Source: Chitinophagaceae bacterium (lineage in GTDB: Bacteria > Bacteroidota > Bacteroidia > Chitinophagales > Chitinophagaceae). From it: DNA of 64,000 nucleotides. Below are positions 9,673-18,243 of the stretch, one piece after another. The position numbers and the translations under genes were made by a program. The first letter of the stretch is position 1. Every line of letters begins with the position of its first letter. Below the pieces are notes generated by a model. It was not told the DNA's origin. It worked only from the letters and a program-made list of their open reading frames with translations, and did not search any database. The DNA is taken from assembly GCA_024707305.1 (NCBI GenBank), contig JANPZZ010000001.1, positions 1 to 64,000 of the forward strand. Reading direction: 5' to 3'.

Positions 9673-9684
9673 TATCCCTCTATA

Positions 9685-9798
9685 ATGCATGCTTCTATAA
9701 GATGGGATCAAACAAAAACAAATGAACAGCTTATTGAAGATGCAAAAGAGGATATTAAAAATGAGCTGGAGAATTGGGAATATAGAATTATCACTTAG
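9685..9798 (+). pseudogene. Orphan immunity-gene fragment
   Basis: A 37-codon open stretch starting at an ATG (HASIRWDQTKTNEQ...ENWEYRIIT), highly charged and AT-rich, ending at 9798 just before a convergent XRE gene. Small, acidic and placed exactly where the immunity gene sits in neighbouring units, it may be the 3' end of a lost cassette's immunity gene. No family recognised. Confidence 0.35.
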
Positions 9799-9818
9799 AG
9801 ATTTTGCATTGTCTATAT

Positions 9819-9840
9819 AAAAGACCGCAGCGGCTTTTTT
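9819..9840 (+). terminator. Terminator-like hairpin between convergent genes
   Basis: AAAAG-A-CCGC, one-base loop, GCGG-CTTTTTT forms a short stem with a T-run between the fragment ending at 9798 and the convergent XRE gene ending at 9839. Confidence 0.45.
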
Positions 9841-10141
9841 ACGCATACGCCTTTTTTGCTTTAGCATCCCGGATCACGGTATCGATAAAGAAGAACAGCT
9901 TATCCTGTGTGTCTTTATCGAGCTTGTGTATATCCTGCAACCGCTTCAATGTTTTTTTATCAAAGGAAGCGTTGATGCCCTCACCGACTAAATAGTCGAG
10001 CGACACTTCAAACGCATCGGCAATTTTTTTTAGCAGCCTCGATGGAAGGCATGGCTTCGCCGCGTTCATACTTGCCGATCATCTCCCGGGATACGCCGCT
10101 GCTGGTAGCCAGTTCAGTCTGGTTCCACCCTTTTTCCTTGC
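9839..10141 (-). pseudogene. XRE-family regulator 2, N-terminus cut by an IS21 end, frame broken
   Basis: Cro/CI-type helix-turn-helix repressor: WNQTELATSSGVSREMIGKY, then SLDYLVGEG and the C-terminal helix ending RDAKAKKAYA. Its first codons are replaced by the IS21 tip that begins at 10142. A run of eight A at about 10023-10030 (minus strand) breaks the frame between EAAKK and IADAFEV; seven A would restore it. The repressor faces the toxin/immunity cassettes, so it may once have controlled the unit. Confidence 0.8.
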
Positions 10142-10207
10142 TGAGTATTTCACACCCAACTGACCATCCTGTTTCACTCTGAACTAACCACCCCATTTCA
10201 CAGTCAA
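10142..10207. mobile_element. Solo 66-bp IS21 end, inverted copy of 2577-2642
   Basis: These 66 bases are the exact reverse complement of the right end of the IS21 element at 2577-2642, starting with the tip TGAGTATTTCACACC and including two binding repeats. No transposase genes follow; Rhs coding sequence resumes at 10208. It joins an XRE gene to an Rhs core. Confidence 0.9.
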
Positions 10208-12299
10208 TCTTATGAAAAGATTTTTAAAGACCATAAGGAGAAACTTGAGAAAATGCGTAAAGATCCTAAAGGAATTGAAAGCTCCCCCTTAATTGGTTTT
10301 CAAAGTGACTATACATCCGTAAGCGGGCTGAGCCCTTTTGCCGCCCCTAACAATCCGCAATTCAGATCCCTGTACAATGGCAATATCGGGGGGATGACGG
10401 TTAACAACGCCGGTCTGTCAAGAGCAGAGAGCGGTGTCAACGCGTTGCCACTTTTCTATCGCTATGACTATGATCAATTAAATCGAATCGTTCGCATGCG
10501 GAGTTTTAAAGGTCTAAATACGACTTCGAATGTCTGGACGCCAATCGCCATAGATGATTATGCGGAAGATATTGCATACGATCCGAATGGCAATATCTTA
10601 AAATACCTGCGCAATGGTGCTCCGGAATTGGGAGCTCCGATGCGAATGGATAGTTTGCGATACTACTATTACGCTTCCACTAATCAATTAAAACGTGTCA
10701 CCGACTCTGTGGCAGCAGGCAACTACACTGGCAGTACTACTGTTTCTTCAGTAGACATTGATCACCAGGACGAGCCGTCCAATTATGTGTATGACGCCAT
10801 CGGTAACCTTATTGAAGATAAGGCGGAGGGTTTGTCGTCTATCACCTGGAATGTTTATGGAAAAATCAAAAGCATAGTGAAAGCGGATGGTACTATTTCG
10901 TATGCTTATGATGCTGCGGGCAACCGGATTGCCAAAATGTTTAAAGGAGACACTACTATCTATGTGCGGGATGCCAGCGGAAATGTACTAAGTGTTTACG
11001 AACGCAAACAAAATGCAGCTATTGAACAGATTGAAATACATCTATATGGCAGCTCACGGTTGGGCATGATCACAAAACGTTCCGTGGAAGATTCATTGGG
11101 AATTGTACTTGACGAAAGCTTTGGTACAGCAAAAAAACTTACATTTACAAGAGGTGAAAAGATCTTTGAACTGAGTAATCATCTTGGGAACGTATTAACA
11201 ACGGTATCTGACAAACGAATTGCAGTTAATGATGGTAATGACATCGTTGCCTATTATGAAGCAGATGTAGTGAATGCAAATGACTACTATCCGTTCGGGA
11301 TGGTATTGCCAGGGCGGAACTATACTCCTTCTGATGCGTATCGGTACGGGTTTAACGGGAAGGAGAATGATAACGAGGTGAAAGGAGAGGGGAACCAGCA
11401 GGACTATGGGATGCGGATCTACGATCCGAGGGTGGGAAGGTTTTTGAGTGTGGATATCTTGACAATGGATTTTCCCTGGTATGCACCCTACCAGTATGCA
11501 GGAAATATGCCGATCCAGGCTGTCGATTTGGATGGCGCTGAACCTAAAGGCTATAACTTCAATCACCCATATGTAGCGACTCGTTCTGGTACCGCAGTCA
11601 CATATATTCCAAGTACATATGATGGCAAAGTTTATGAACATTCTCGGTTAGGATTGGTAACTGCTTATGCGGTTCAAGATATTGACAAAAAGTGCTACCT
11701 GATATTTCAATCAGCTACAGGTGCGAAAAAGAAATATTGGTATCGCGAATATGATAAGGACGGATGGAAGGGGAATGTGAATGGCTTCAAATGGTCAACC
11801 CCTCCTGATGCATCTGAAGCATTAACAGCCATTATTTTTATTCCAATGGTAGCTCTACCGGGTGCTGTAGCTGTAGGTACAACTGGTGTCGGCACATACA
11901 TTTTAAAAGAGCTTGGCGAGGAAGCATTTGAGCAAGTCACTGGAATACCTGTAATTCTTGATCCCGTAGATATTGTTGAGCAAGCTTTTAAACGAACTGC
12001 GAAAAAAGAGTTTAAGGAATCTGCTCAAAAACAGCTAAAAACATTTTTTAAAAAATAATCTGAACGAACCCTTAGACAAAATAAAAAGCAGATTGAAGAG
12101 TTCAATTGAATCATTTAAAAAACGAGTTACTGAGCATAAAGAGTGGATTAAGGATCCCAAGAAGAAGTACGGAGAAAAATGGGATACATTTAGTAAGGAA
12201 AGAAAAGAAAGAGAAATTCATCATTGGGAGCAAGATATTAAACGAAACGAAGCCAACCAAGTATCTCATGAGGAGGCTTTAAAAAGAGTTGAAAAATGA
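10208..12299 (+). CDS. Rhs core fragment with variable tip toxin, N-terminus missing, frame broken near the end
   Basis: The open frame continues from the IS21 end; the first good ATG is 10253. It contains YD/Rhs repeats (YDYDQLNRI, YDPNGNILKY, YDAAGNRIAK) and the core end DYYPFGM...GRFLSVDILT at about 11285-11460. The tip then has a hydrophobic stretch (AIIFIPMVALPGAVAVG) and a helical region. The main frame stops at 12058, but losing one base in the T6A6 run at about 12045-12056 joins it to a charged helical tail (12061-12299, KRVTEHKEWIKDPKKKYGEKW), a kind of C-terminus seen on polymorphic toxins. Toxin activity is not recognisable. The immunity gene overlaps the tail stop. Confidence 0.75.
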
Positions 12300-12583
12300 A
12301 TAAACCCGATTATCAACATTTTCTTTTTGATTTGATTTTCTATTTAAAGGATAAATCTGAATATTTAAAAAATGAAGATGCATTAAGCCCAGATTTTAAT
12401 GAAGATGTGTATGAAGGAATGAAATTAGCATATCATTTTGTAATGGATGGGATAAAAGTCATGTTGGAAAGCTACGACCTGCCACTGGATTACTATGGCT
12501 TTGATGATTTTAATCCAAATGATATTTTAGATTTTCAGCCTAAGAATTATGACAAGTTGAGAAAAGATGACACGACAAGCTAA
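12296..12583 (+). CDS. Putative immunity protein, small acidic
   Basis: A 95-residue strongly acidic protein (YGFDDFNPNDILDF) whose ATG overlaps the stop of the toxin tail (ATGA). Size, acidity and position fit a cytoplasmic immunity protein binding a basic toxin tip. No signal peptide or membrane segment. A terminator follows at 12612. Confidence 0.6.
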   Translation: MNKPDYQHFLFDLIFYLKDKSEYLKNEDALSPDFNEDVYEGMKLAYHFVMDGIKVMLESYDLPLDYYGFDDFNPNDILDFQPKNYDKLRKDDTTS

Positions 12584-12611
12584 GTATGTAGTGCCTTCGA
12601 ATATTATATTC

Positions 12612-12637
12612 AAAGCCGCCCAATGAACGGCTTTGTT
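12612..12637 (+). terminator. Terminator after immunity gene 2
   Basis: AAAGCCG (12612-12618) and CGGCTTT (12628-12634) form a 7-bp stem with a 9-base loop, 28 bases after the immunity stop and just before the stop of the convergent XRE remnant. Confidence 0.55.
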
Positions 12638-12899
12638 ATGAAGCATAAGCCTGTTTAGCTCTAAAATCTCTTATGTAGGCGGAGATAACTTTTAATAAAG
12701 TAGTTTGCTCATCTTCGGGCAGGTTGTCAATCTCTTTAAATCGTTGCAGCAGTTCAGAATTTTTTAATCAAGCCTTAGCCTTCTCACTTTTATCACCACT
12801 GATTAAATAATCAACAGAGGTACCAAGAGCATCAGCCAGCTTGTTCATGATGTTGGCGGGAGGATGTGAAAGCTCCCCTTAATTAGTAGCAGTTAAAAC
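12636..12899 (-). pseudogene. XRE-family regulator remnant 3, cut by IS66
   Basis: Minus-strand reading gives NIMNKLADALGTSVDYLIS, an in-frame TGA after EKAKA, then LLQRFKEIDNLPEDEQT and the ending RDFRAKQAYAS. This matches the C-terminal two thirds of an XRE repressor; the helix-turn-helix is lost and the IS66 tip begins at 12900. It is convergent to immunity gene 2. The TGA plus the truncation indicate real decay. Confidence 0.75.
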
Positions 12900-12935
12900 G
12901 TATCCCTCCGTCCAAGTACACCTCCCAAATTCCGA

Positions 12936-14410
12936 TTATTTTTTGTAACGGTGTGGGAGGAGTTCGTGGATGCGGTTGATGGGATGTGTAGCGATGCATT
13001 GCAGGACGTCTTTGGGCCAGGCATAGGGTTCGATACCATGCATCTTGCAGGTGCCCAGCAGGGAGTAGAGCATGCCGCTGCGTTTGGCGGCTTCATGGCT
13101 ACCGGCAAATAAATAGTTCTTGCGACCCAGCGCTACCGGGCGGATGCTGTTCTCAACAGGGTTGTTGTCGATGTGGAGCCGGCCATCGTTGACATATTCA
13201 GATAACCTGCCTCAGCGTTCGATACTGTAGCCGAGCGCTTTTCCAATTGCACTTTTCGGCAGCACTTTCACATACTGTTCTTTCATCCATTCTCCCCAGG
13301 CTTTGCAGGATGGGCAACGATTCACGCTGGCGAACTTCCCTGATTTCGGCAAAGCCCAGTGATTGCGCGCGGCATTTTCTTTCAATAGCATATAATACCT
13401 GCATTTGCTGCAAGGCGTACGCTGCCAGTTCGCTATTGTTGTCAACGGCATCATGGAACATACGCCGCGCATGCGCCATGCAATGGATCAGTGTAATGCC
13501 CGGCCGTTTGGCGAACACTTCATACCCCACATACCCATCGGTTTGCAGGTAACCTGTAAAATCTTTCAGGATCCCGGTAGGGCCTTCGCGGCCACGCCCC
13601 TCATGGTAGTCGAACAGCACGGTTTTGTCGATACTGTTTTGATACACCCAGTAATACCCGCGATGTGTTTCGCCTTTCTTATCCTTATCCATCACTTTGA
13701 TCGGCGTTTCATCGGCGTGCAGGTAATTGCTCTGCAATACCTCCGCTTTAAGCGCTTCAAATAAAGGAGTAATCAGGTTGCAGGTGCCGCTTACCCAGTC
13801 AGTGAGGGTGGAATAAGACAGCTTTACACCCGCTCTTTCAAAGCGCTGCATCTGGCGATATAAAGGAAGATGATCAACATACTTGTCGATGATGATCTGT
13901 GCCAGCAACCCTTCGCCAGCCATCGCTTTGTCCAATGGACGGGAAGGAAGTTCGCCGATCATCACAGCACTGTTGTCCTTCTTCGCGTATTTAGCGCGAC
14001 GGTATTGCTTTACATACAGTTCACCCGGTGTATACTCCAGCACTTCGGTGATCTCATCTCCGATCTTTTTGCAATCAGTAATATCTACAGCTGGTTCAAT
14101 GATGATCTCTTCACGACGCAGGTGCCCGGGCAGTTTCATGCGACCCGGATGAGCAATTGGGGCCACTTCCACGTTTACCTTTGAACGGATATAGCTGATC
14201 TTTTGGACATCCGTTACACTGCAGGTAGCTACTGCATCGGCGGTGATGTCAAGTGTAAGTTGCGACGGGTTGTCGTGGGGAACATAACGCTCATGCCGCG
14301 AACCGAAGATCATTTTTTTTGAGCTGCGCCAGTTGCTGCTGTAATTGCAGTATCTGGAGCTGGCCTTGCTCATACAGTTTTTTATAATCAATATCGGCAG
14401 TGGCTGACAT
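12936..14410 (-). pseudogene. tnpC: IS66 transposase TnpC, broken by two frameshifts and a stop
   Basis: DDE transposase of IS66. The N-terminal leucine-zipper region (from ATG 14410) runs into a run of eight A at 14322-14329, where seven would keep the frame into KMIFGSRHERY. The core includes SNYLHADETPIKV and YLQTDGYVGYE with catalytic Asp residues. One extra G at about 13295 shifts the frame before EWMKEQYVKV. An in-frame TGA near 13217 replaces an expected Trp after GYSIER. The C-terminal IS66 block (NNPVENSIRPVALGRKNYLF) is still readable to 12936. Non-functional as it stands. Confidence 0.85.
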
Positions 14411-14455
14411 GAACACAAAAGTGATATATAATCGACCATGCCAAAAATCTTCTTT

Positions 14456-14694
14456 TCAACGGGATAATTCCTTGTGTTGATATCTTTTACGGTAACGGAT
14501 CGTTTGCAGCGATATACCCTGCAAAATAAAATGCAACTGATCCGTGGTCAGCTCCAGGTTTAGCCCTGCGTTACCTGTCTGCCCAGCTCATTGGTCACAA
14601 TGCCACAGAGCTGATTGAAGCCTTTGCGCATATCCGTCTCTTTGCGGTAAAGATGATACGAACGGTGAGCGCCCAATGATAATAAGCCGCTCAT
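14456..14694 (-). pseudogene. tnpB: IS66 TnpB with 133-base internal deletion
   Basis: Starts MSGLLSLGAHRSYHLYRK and matches the second copy at 17923 until the sequence corresponding to 18054, then jumps to the part corresponding to 18192. The 137 bases in copy 2 are replaced by TAAA, a net loss of 133 and a stop codon. The end reads QTIRYRKRYQHKELSR. The accessory protein is lost. Confidence 0.82.
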
Positions 14695-14984
14695 GATGTC
14701 AGTTCTTTAAGATAACATGCACTGACGGGCTGATAGATTTTTATACCCTTCACTTCAGCAAACAGTGTTACAGATGAACAGATCTGAACCGGCGCAAACG
14801 CAGAAGATTCCTTATTGACTGTACTGATTTTTTTCTTCCAGTTGTGGAAGCTGCCAGAAGGAATAGATTGCTCTTTGCAGAATGCCTGTATAGTCAATCC
14901 ACTTTGCTGTTGCTGCTCCAGCAACTCCAAAATCTCAGTTTTACTGCGCAACTGGCGGCGCCTCCCTAATGATATAACTTCCAT
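14691..14984 (-). CDS. tnpA: IS66 TnpA-like accessory protein, copy 1
   Basis: A 97-residue protein with an N-terminal helix-turn-helix (EILELLEQQQQSGLTIQAF, SIPSGSFHNWKKK) as in the IS3/IS911-like first ORF of IS66 elements. It differs from the copy at 17633 by one residue near the N-terminus (L versus S in VISxGRRR). Overlaps the tnpB start by 4 bases, implying coupled translation. Confidence 0.88.
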   Translation of the reverse strand: MEVISLGRRRQLRSKTEILELLEQQQQSGLTIQAFCKEQSIPSGSFHNWKKKISTVNKESSAFAPVQICSSVTLFAEVKGIKIYQPVSACYLKELTS

Positions 14985-15051
14985 TGCTTTTTGAGATGGA
15001 AGATAAAATAGCCGACCCGACCAGGAAAGATGTACTTGGCCGGGAGGTTAC

Positions 15052-16767
15052 ATTACGCTTCCACTAATCAATTAAAACGTGTCACCGACTCTGTGGCAGC
15101 AGGCAACTACACTGGCAGTACTACTGTTTCTTCAGTAGACATTGATCACCAGGACGAGCCGTCCAATTATGTGTATGACGCCATCGGTAACCTTATTGAA
15201 GATAAGGCGGAGGGTTTGTCGTCTATCACCTGGAATGTTTATGGAAAAATCGAAAGCATAGTGAAAGCGGATGGTACTATTTCGTATGCTTATGATGCTG
15301 CGGGCAACCGGATTGCCAAAATGTTTAAAGGTGACACTACAATCTATGTGCGGGATGCCAGCGGAAATGTACTAAGTGTTTACGAACGCAAACAAAATGC
15401 AGCTATTGAACAGATTGAAATACATCTATATGGCAGCTCACGGTTGGGCATGATCACAAAACGTTCCGTGGAAGATTCATTGGGAATTGCACTTGACGGA
15501 AGCTTTGGTACAGCAAAAAAACTTACATTTACAAGAGGTGAAAAGATCTTTGAACTGAGTAATCATCTTGGGAACGTATTAACAACGGTATCTGACAAAC
15601 GAATTGCAGTTAATGATGGTAATGACATCGTTGCCTATTATGAAGCAGACGTAGTGAATGCAAATGACTACTATCCGGGCGGTATGACCATGCCCGGAAG
15701 AAGTTTTAATACTGGAAATTATGCCTATGGTTTTAATGGCAAGAGAATGGATAATGAAATAAAAGGCTTAGGAAATAGTTATGATTATGGAGCAAGGATA
15801 TATGACCCTAGAATAGTTCGTTGGTTAAGTAGTGACCCGGCTATTACGGAGTATCCTTCTTATTCACCGTACAATTTTGCACTCAACAATCCAATAATAA
15901 ACCTTGACAATGATGGCAAGCGAGTTTATTATTGTCCTGGTTTAGGAGGCCGGGGAGCAAACCCAGATGGTACAATGTCGACAACCGGCGGTTCAAAATA
16001 TGTACAAAGTGTTGCAGATGCTTTTACAGGTAGTGGAGTTTACTTTAAAGAATTGCAAGGTGTAAACGGAAACCCTGGAAGCAATAATATAGGCAAGGGA
16101 AATAACCCCCGATTAACTGATGCCATGTTTGTTGCTAAGTATGGCCAAAAGCCAGTACAAAGTTTAAATACGGACCATCGTATTGCAAATGCAGTTACTC
16201 AAATTGTTCAGGATGCAACTCAACATCCTTTAAATCCCGGAGAAAAAGTAAATCTAATAGGAACAAGCATGGGTGCTGTTACAACAGCACAAACAGCCCT
16301 GTATATCTTAGAGCATAAAAAGGAATTAGGATTGCCGGATGATTTTAGAATTGACAATGTAATACTTGCAGGCTCTACGGTAAATACGAAATCCAGACTG
16401 TATAAGCGACTGGAAAAAGCTTTGCAAAATCAAGCTGGCGGAGCAGGAAGATTATTGTCAGGAACAGTTGATGAAAATGGAGAAAATGGATACAATTATC
16501 CTGAAGACCAAGACGGAGTGACAGGGCTTGCAGGACGTACTAAGTTTGGAATGATTGGGAGGTTTTTCCGTTTGATAAAACAAGTAGTACGAATAGGGAA
16601 AAAATGGTAAGTTAATAAGTGTGAATGAAGACCATCCGCATCTAAAAGCTGCTGATGACCCTAATTTTGGTAAGGGCTTAATAAAGCAAGCACTTGAAAA
16701 AGATAAAATCGAAGGTGATAAGGGTGCAGAAGGTGCAAAAGAATATTTAAAACCAAGCGGAGGTTAA
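15052..16767 (+). CDS. Rhs core fragment with second alpha/beta-hydrolase tip, N-terminus replaced by IS66
   Basis: The Rhs frame enters from the IS66 tip at 15051; a start codon at 15030 lies in IS sequence, so native expression is doubtful. Bases 15052-15677 are about 99% identical to 10668-11293. After DYYPGGM the tip diverges: core end RIVRWLSSDPAI, then an alpha/beta-hydrolase with elbow GTSMG (residues 411-415 from 15030). The frame stops at 16610 in a run of six A (16598-16603). A one-base correction continues it through ISVNEDHPHLKAADD to a stop at 16767, restoring a catalytic-type His. The HPHLK motif parallels HPHFK in the first tip. Followed 4 bases later by a putative immunity gene. 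Confidence 0.78.
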
Positions 16768-16771
16768 TATT

Positions 16772-17486
16772 ATGAAAAAGGCAATGTCAATTTTGATTGG
16801 TTTAATACTTTTTACCTTATCTGTAAAATCTCAGTCAAAATATTTATGTGATGTTTTGGCAAAAATCGGATATAAGAAAGGGGCAAGCTTATATAGTTAT
16901 GAGTGCTAATTATTGGAGATATGATACTTGTTTGTATTCAAAGAAAATGTGCAAGTACAATACTTCCATAGGGATTAACGCCAAGGTTTATAGCAACAGC
17001 GAAACTGTAATCTGCGAACTTCTTCAAGGCAACAACTCTGGCTATCAGAGTAAAAATCCTTACGACACATTCAAATATTCCTTTGTTCCAGAGAACATAA
17101 ACAAATCTCAACTTGTACGAAATCTTTTGATAAAAGATAAATATATACGAACAGATACTTTTAATTTAACTGTAGTAGATACTTTGTTGTTTTATAATTA
17201 TTCATTGATAAAAAAGGTTTTTGGTAAATCAGAAACAGTAAATCAGAAATTGCTGAAAATTTATGTATTGAAATCGGTTGATGGCATTGGTAGTGTGATG
17301 CTTCATTATTGGGTTGAGAGAATAGGCATCATAAAATTAACTGATGAAAAATGTTGGCGATATTCTTTTGAAATAAAAGATGACAGAACAAAGCCTATTA
17401 AAAAAATGTTTGCAGAATTGACTAAGATTATTAAAGAAAAATATAAAGACCCATATTGGTTAAGTGAACCATGTAGTATTGAATAA
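16772..17486 (+). CDS. Putative secreted immunity protein (frame broken)
   Basis: Starts at ATG 16772 with a signal peptide (MKKAMSILIGLILFTLSVKS) 4 bases after the corrected toxin stop. One extra G in the GGGG at about 16880-16883 breaks the frame; the rest (KGQAYIVMSANYW to 17486) is a beta-rich 210-residue body with no recognised family. Very AT-rich. A periplasmic immunity protein would suit a hydrolase acting outside the inner membrane, and differs in design from the membrane immunity protein of the first hydrolase tip. Confidence 0.55.
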
Positions 17487-17492
17487 ACTTTT

Positions 17493-17526
17493 AAATGCCG
17501 TTGGTTACTCAGCGGCATTTTTATTT
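17493..17526 (+). terminator. Terminator after immunity gene 3
   Basis: AAATGCCG (17493-17500) pairs perfectly with CGGCATTT (17513-17520), followed by TTATTTT. It lies between the immunity stop and the convergent XRE remnant. Confidence 0.75.
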
Positions 17527-17565
17527 TGCATATGCCTTAGAAGTTCTGTAATCCCGTAGGTAAGC
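17521..17565 (-). pseudogene. XRE-family regulator remnant 4 (last 14 codons)
   Basis: Minus-strand reading gives AYLRDYRTSKAYAK and a stop, matching the C-termini of the XRE genes at 9839 (RDAKAKKAYA) and 12636 (RDFRAKQAYAS). The rest is cut off by the IS66 tip at 17566. Short, but the same position and orientation as the other three remnants. Confidence 0.6.
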
Positions 17566-18213
17566 GTAACCTCCCGGCCAAGTACATCTTTCCTGGTCGG
17601 GTCGGCTATTTTATCTTCCATCTCAAAAAGCAATGGAAGTTATATCATCAGGGAGGCGCCGCCAGTTGCGCAGTAAAACTGAGATTTTGGAGTTGCTGGA
17701 GCAGCAACAGCAAAGTGGATTGACTATACAGGCATTCTGCAAAGAGCAATCTATTCCGTCTGGCAGCTTCCACAACTGGAAGAAAAAAATCAGTACAGTC
17801 AATAAGGAATCTTCTGCGTTTGCGCCGGTTCAGATCTGTTCATCTGTAACACTGTTTGCTGAAGTGAAGGGTATAAAAATCTATCAGCCCGTCAGTGCAT
17901 GTTATCTTAAAGAACTGACATCATGAGCGGCTTATTATCATTGGGCGCTCACCGTTCGTATCATCTTTACCGCAAAGAGACGGATATGCGCAAAGGTTTT
18001 AATCAGCTCTGTGGCATTGTGACCAATGAGCTGGGCAGACAGGTAACGCAGGGCGATGCATTCATTTTTATCAACCGCCCCCGCACGCACCTGAAGTTGC
18101 TGGTGTACGAGCAAGGTGGCTTTACGATCTTCTATCGCCGGTTGGAGAAAGGAGCCTTTGAGGTACCGGCATTTGATCTGGATGCAATAAGCCTGGAGCT
18201 GACCACGGATCAG
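17566..18213 (+). mobile_element. IS66-family element copy 2, 5' part only
   Basis: Begins with the same tip as copy 1 (GTAACCTCCCGGCCAAG) and carries tnpA and most of tnpB on the plus strand. Similarity to copy 1 stops at about 18213, after GACCACGGATCAG; tnpC and the other end are absent. It runs directly into a tyrosine-recombinase fragment. Confidence 0.85.
17633..17926 (+). CDS. tnpA: IS66 TnpA-like accessory protein, copy 2
   Basis: A 97-residue helix-turn-helix protein almost identical to the copy at 14691. It overlaps the tnpB start by 4 bases. Without tnpC the element cannot move by itself. Confidence 0.88.
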   Translation: MEVISSGRRRQLRSKTEILELLEQQQQSGLTIQAFCKEQSIPSGSFHNWKKKISTVNKESSAFAPVQICSSVTLFAEVKGIKIYQPVSACYLKELTS

Positions 18214-18243
18214 CATTGCGATTTTCCGATCTTCAGCGTCTAA
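17923..18243 (+). CDS. tnpB: IS66 TnpB, C-terminus replaced
   Basis: IS66 Orf2-type protein: TDMRKGFNQLCGIV, GDAFIFINRPRTHLKLLVYEQGGF and FYRRLEKGAFEVP are the family core. The true IS66 sequence ends near 18213; the last ten residues (CDFPIFSV) come from adjacent recombinase DNA in another frame. It shows what copy 1 lost in its 133-base deletion. Confidence 0.85.
   Translation: MSGLLSLGAHRSYHLYRKETDMRKGFNQLCGIVTNELGRQVTQGDAFIFINRPRTHLKLLVYEQGGFTIFYRRLEKGAFEVPAFDLDAISLELTTDQHCDFPIFSV

Larger units (their letters stand above)
12900..15051 (-). mobile_element. IS66-family element copy 1, internally deleted
   Basis: Tips are GTATCCCTCCGTCCAAG at 12900 and, read inward from 15051, GTAACCTCCCGGCCAAG, imperfect inverted repeats of about 23 bp. 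Genes run on the minus strand in IS66 order: tnpA-like (14691-14984), tnpB (14456-14694, deleted) and tnpC (12936-14410, broken). The bases just outside (GTTAAAAC left, ATTACGCT right) do not form the 8-bp duplication expected for IS66, so at least one flank was changed by recombination. Confidence 0.88.

Noticed and set aside
9672-9680. GTATCCCTC match to the IS66 tip at 12900, suggesting an IS66 remnant
   Set aside because: Only nine bases of the tip match and the sequence reads as part of the XRE remnant; chance is likely.
11195-11641. Minus-strand open frame of 148 codons inside rhs 2
   Set aside because: Antisense shadow of the Rhs core; low-complexity Ile/His translation.
13247-14184. 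Several plus-strand open frames over IS66 tnpC
   Set aside because: Shadows of the broken transposase; the IS66 protein is readable on the other strand.
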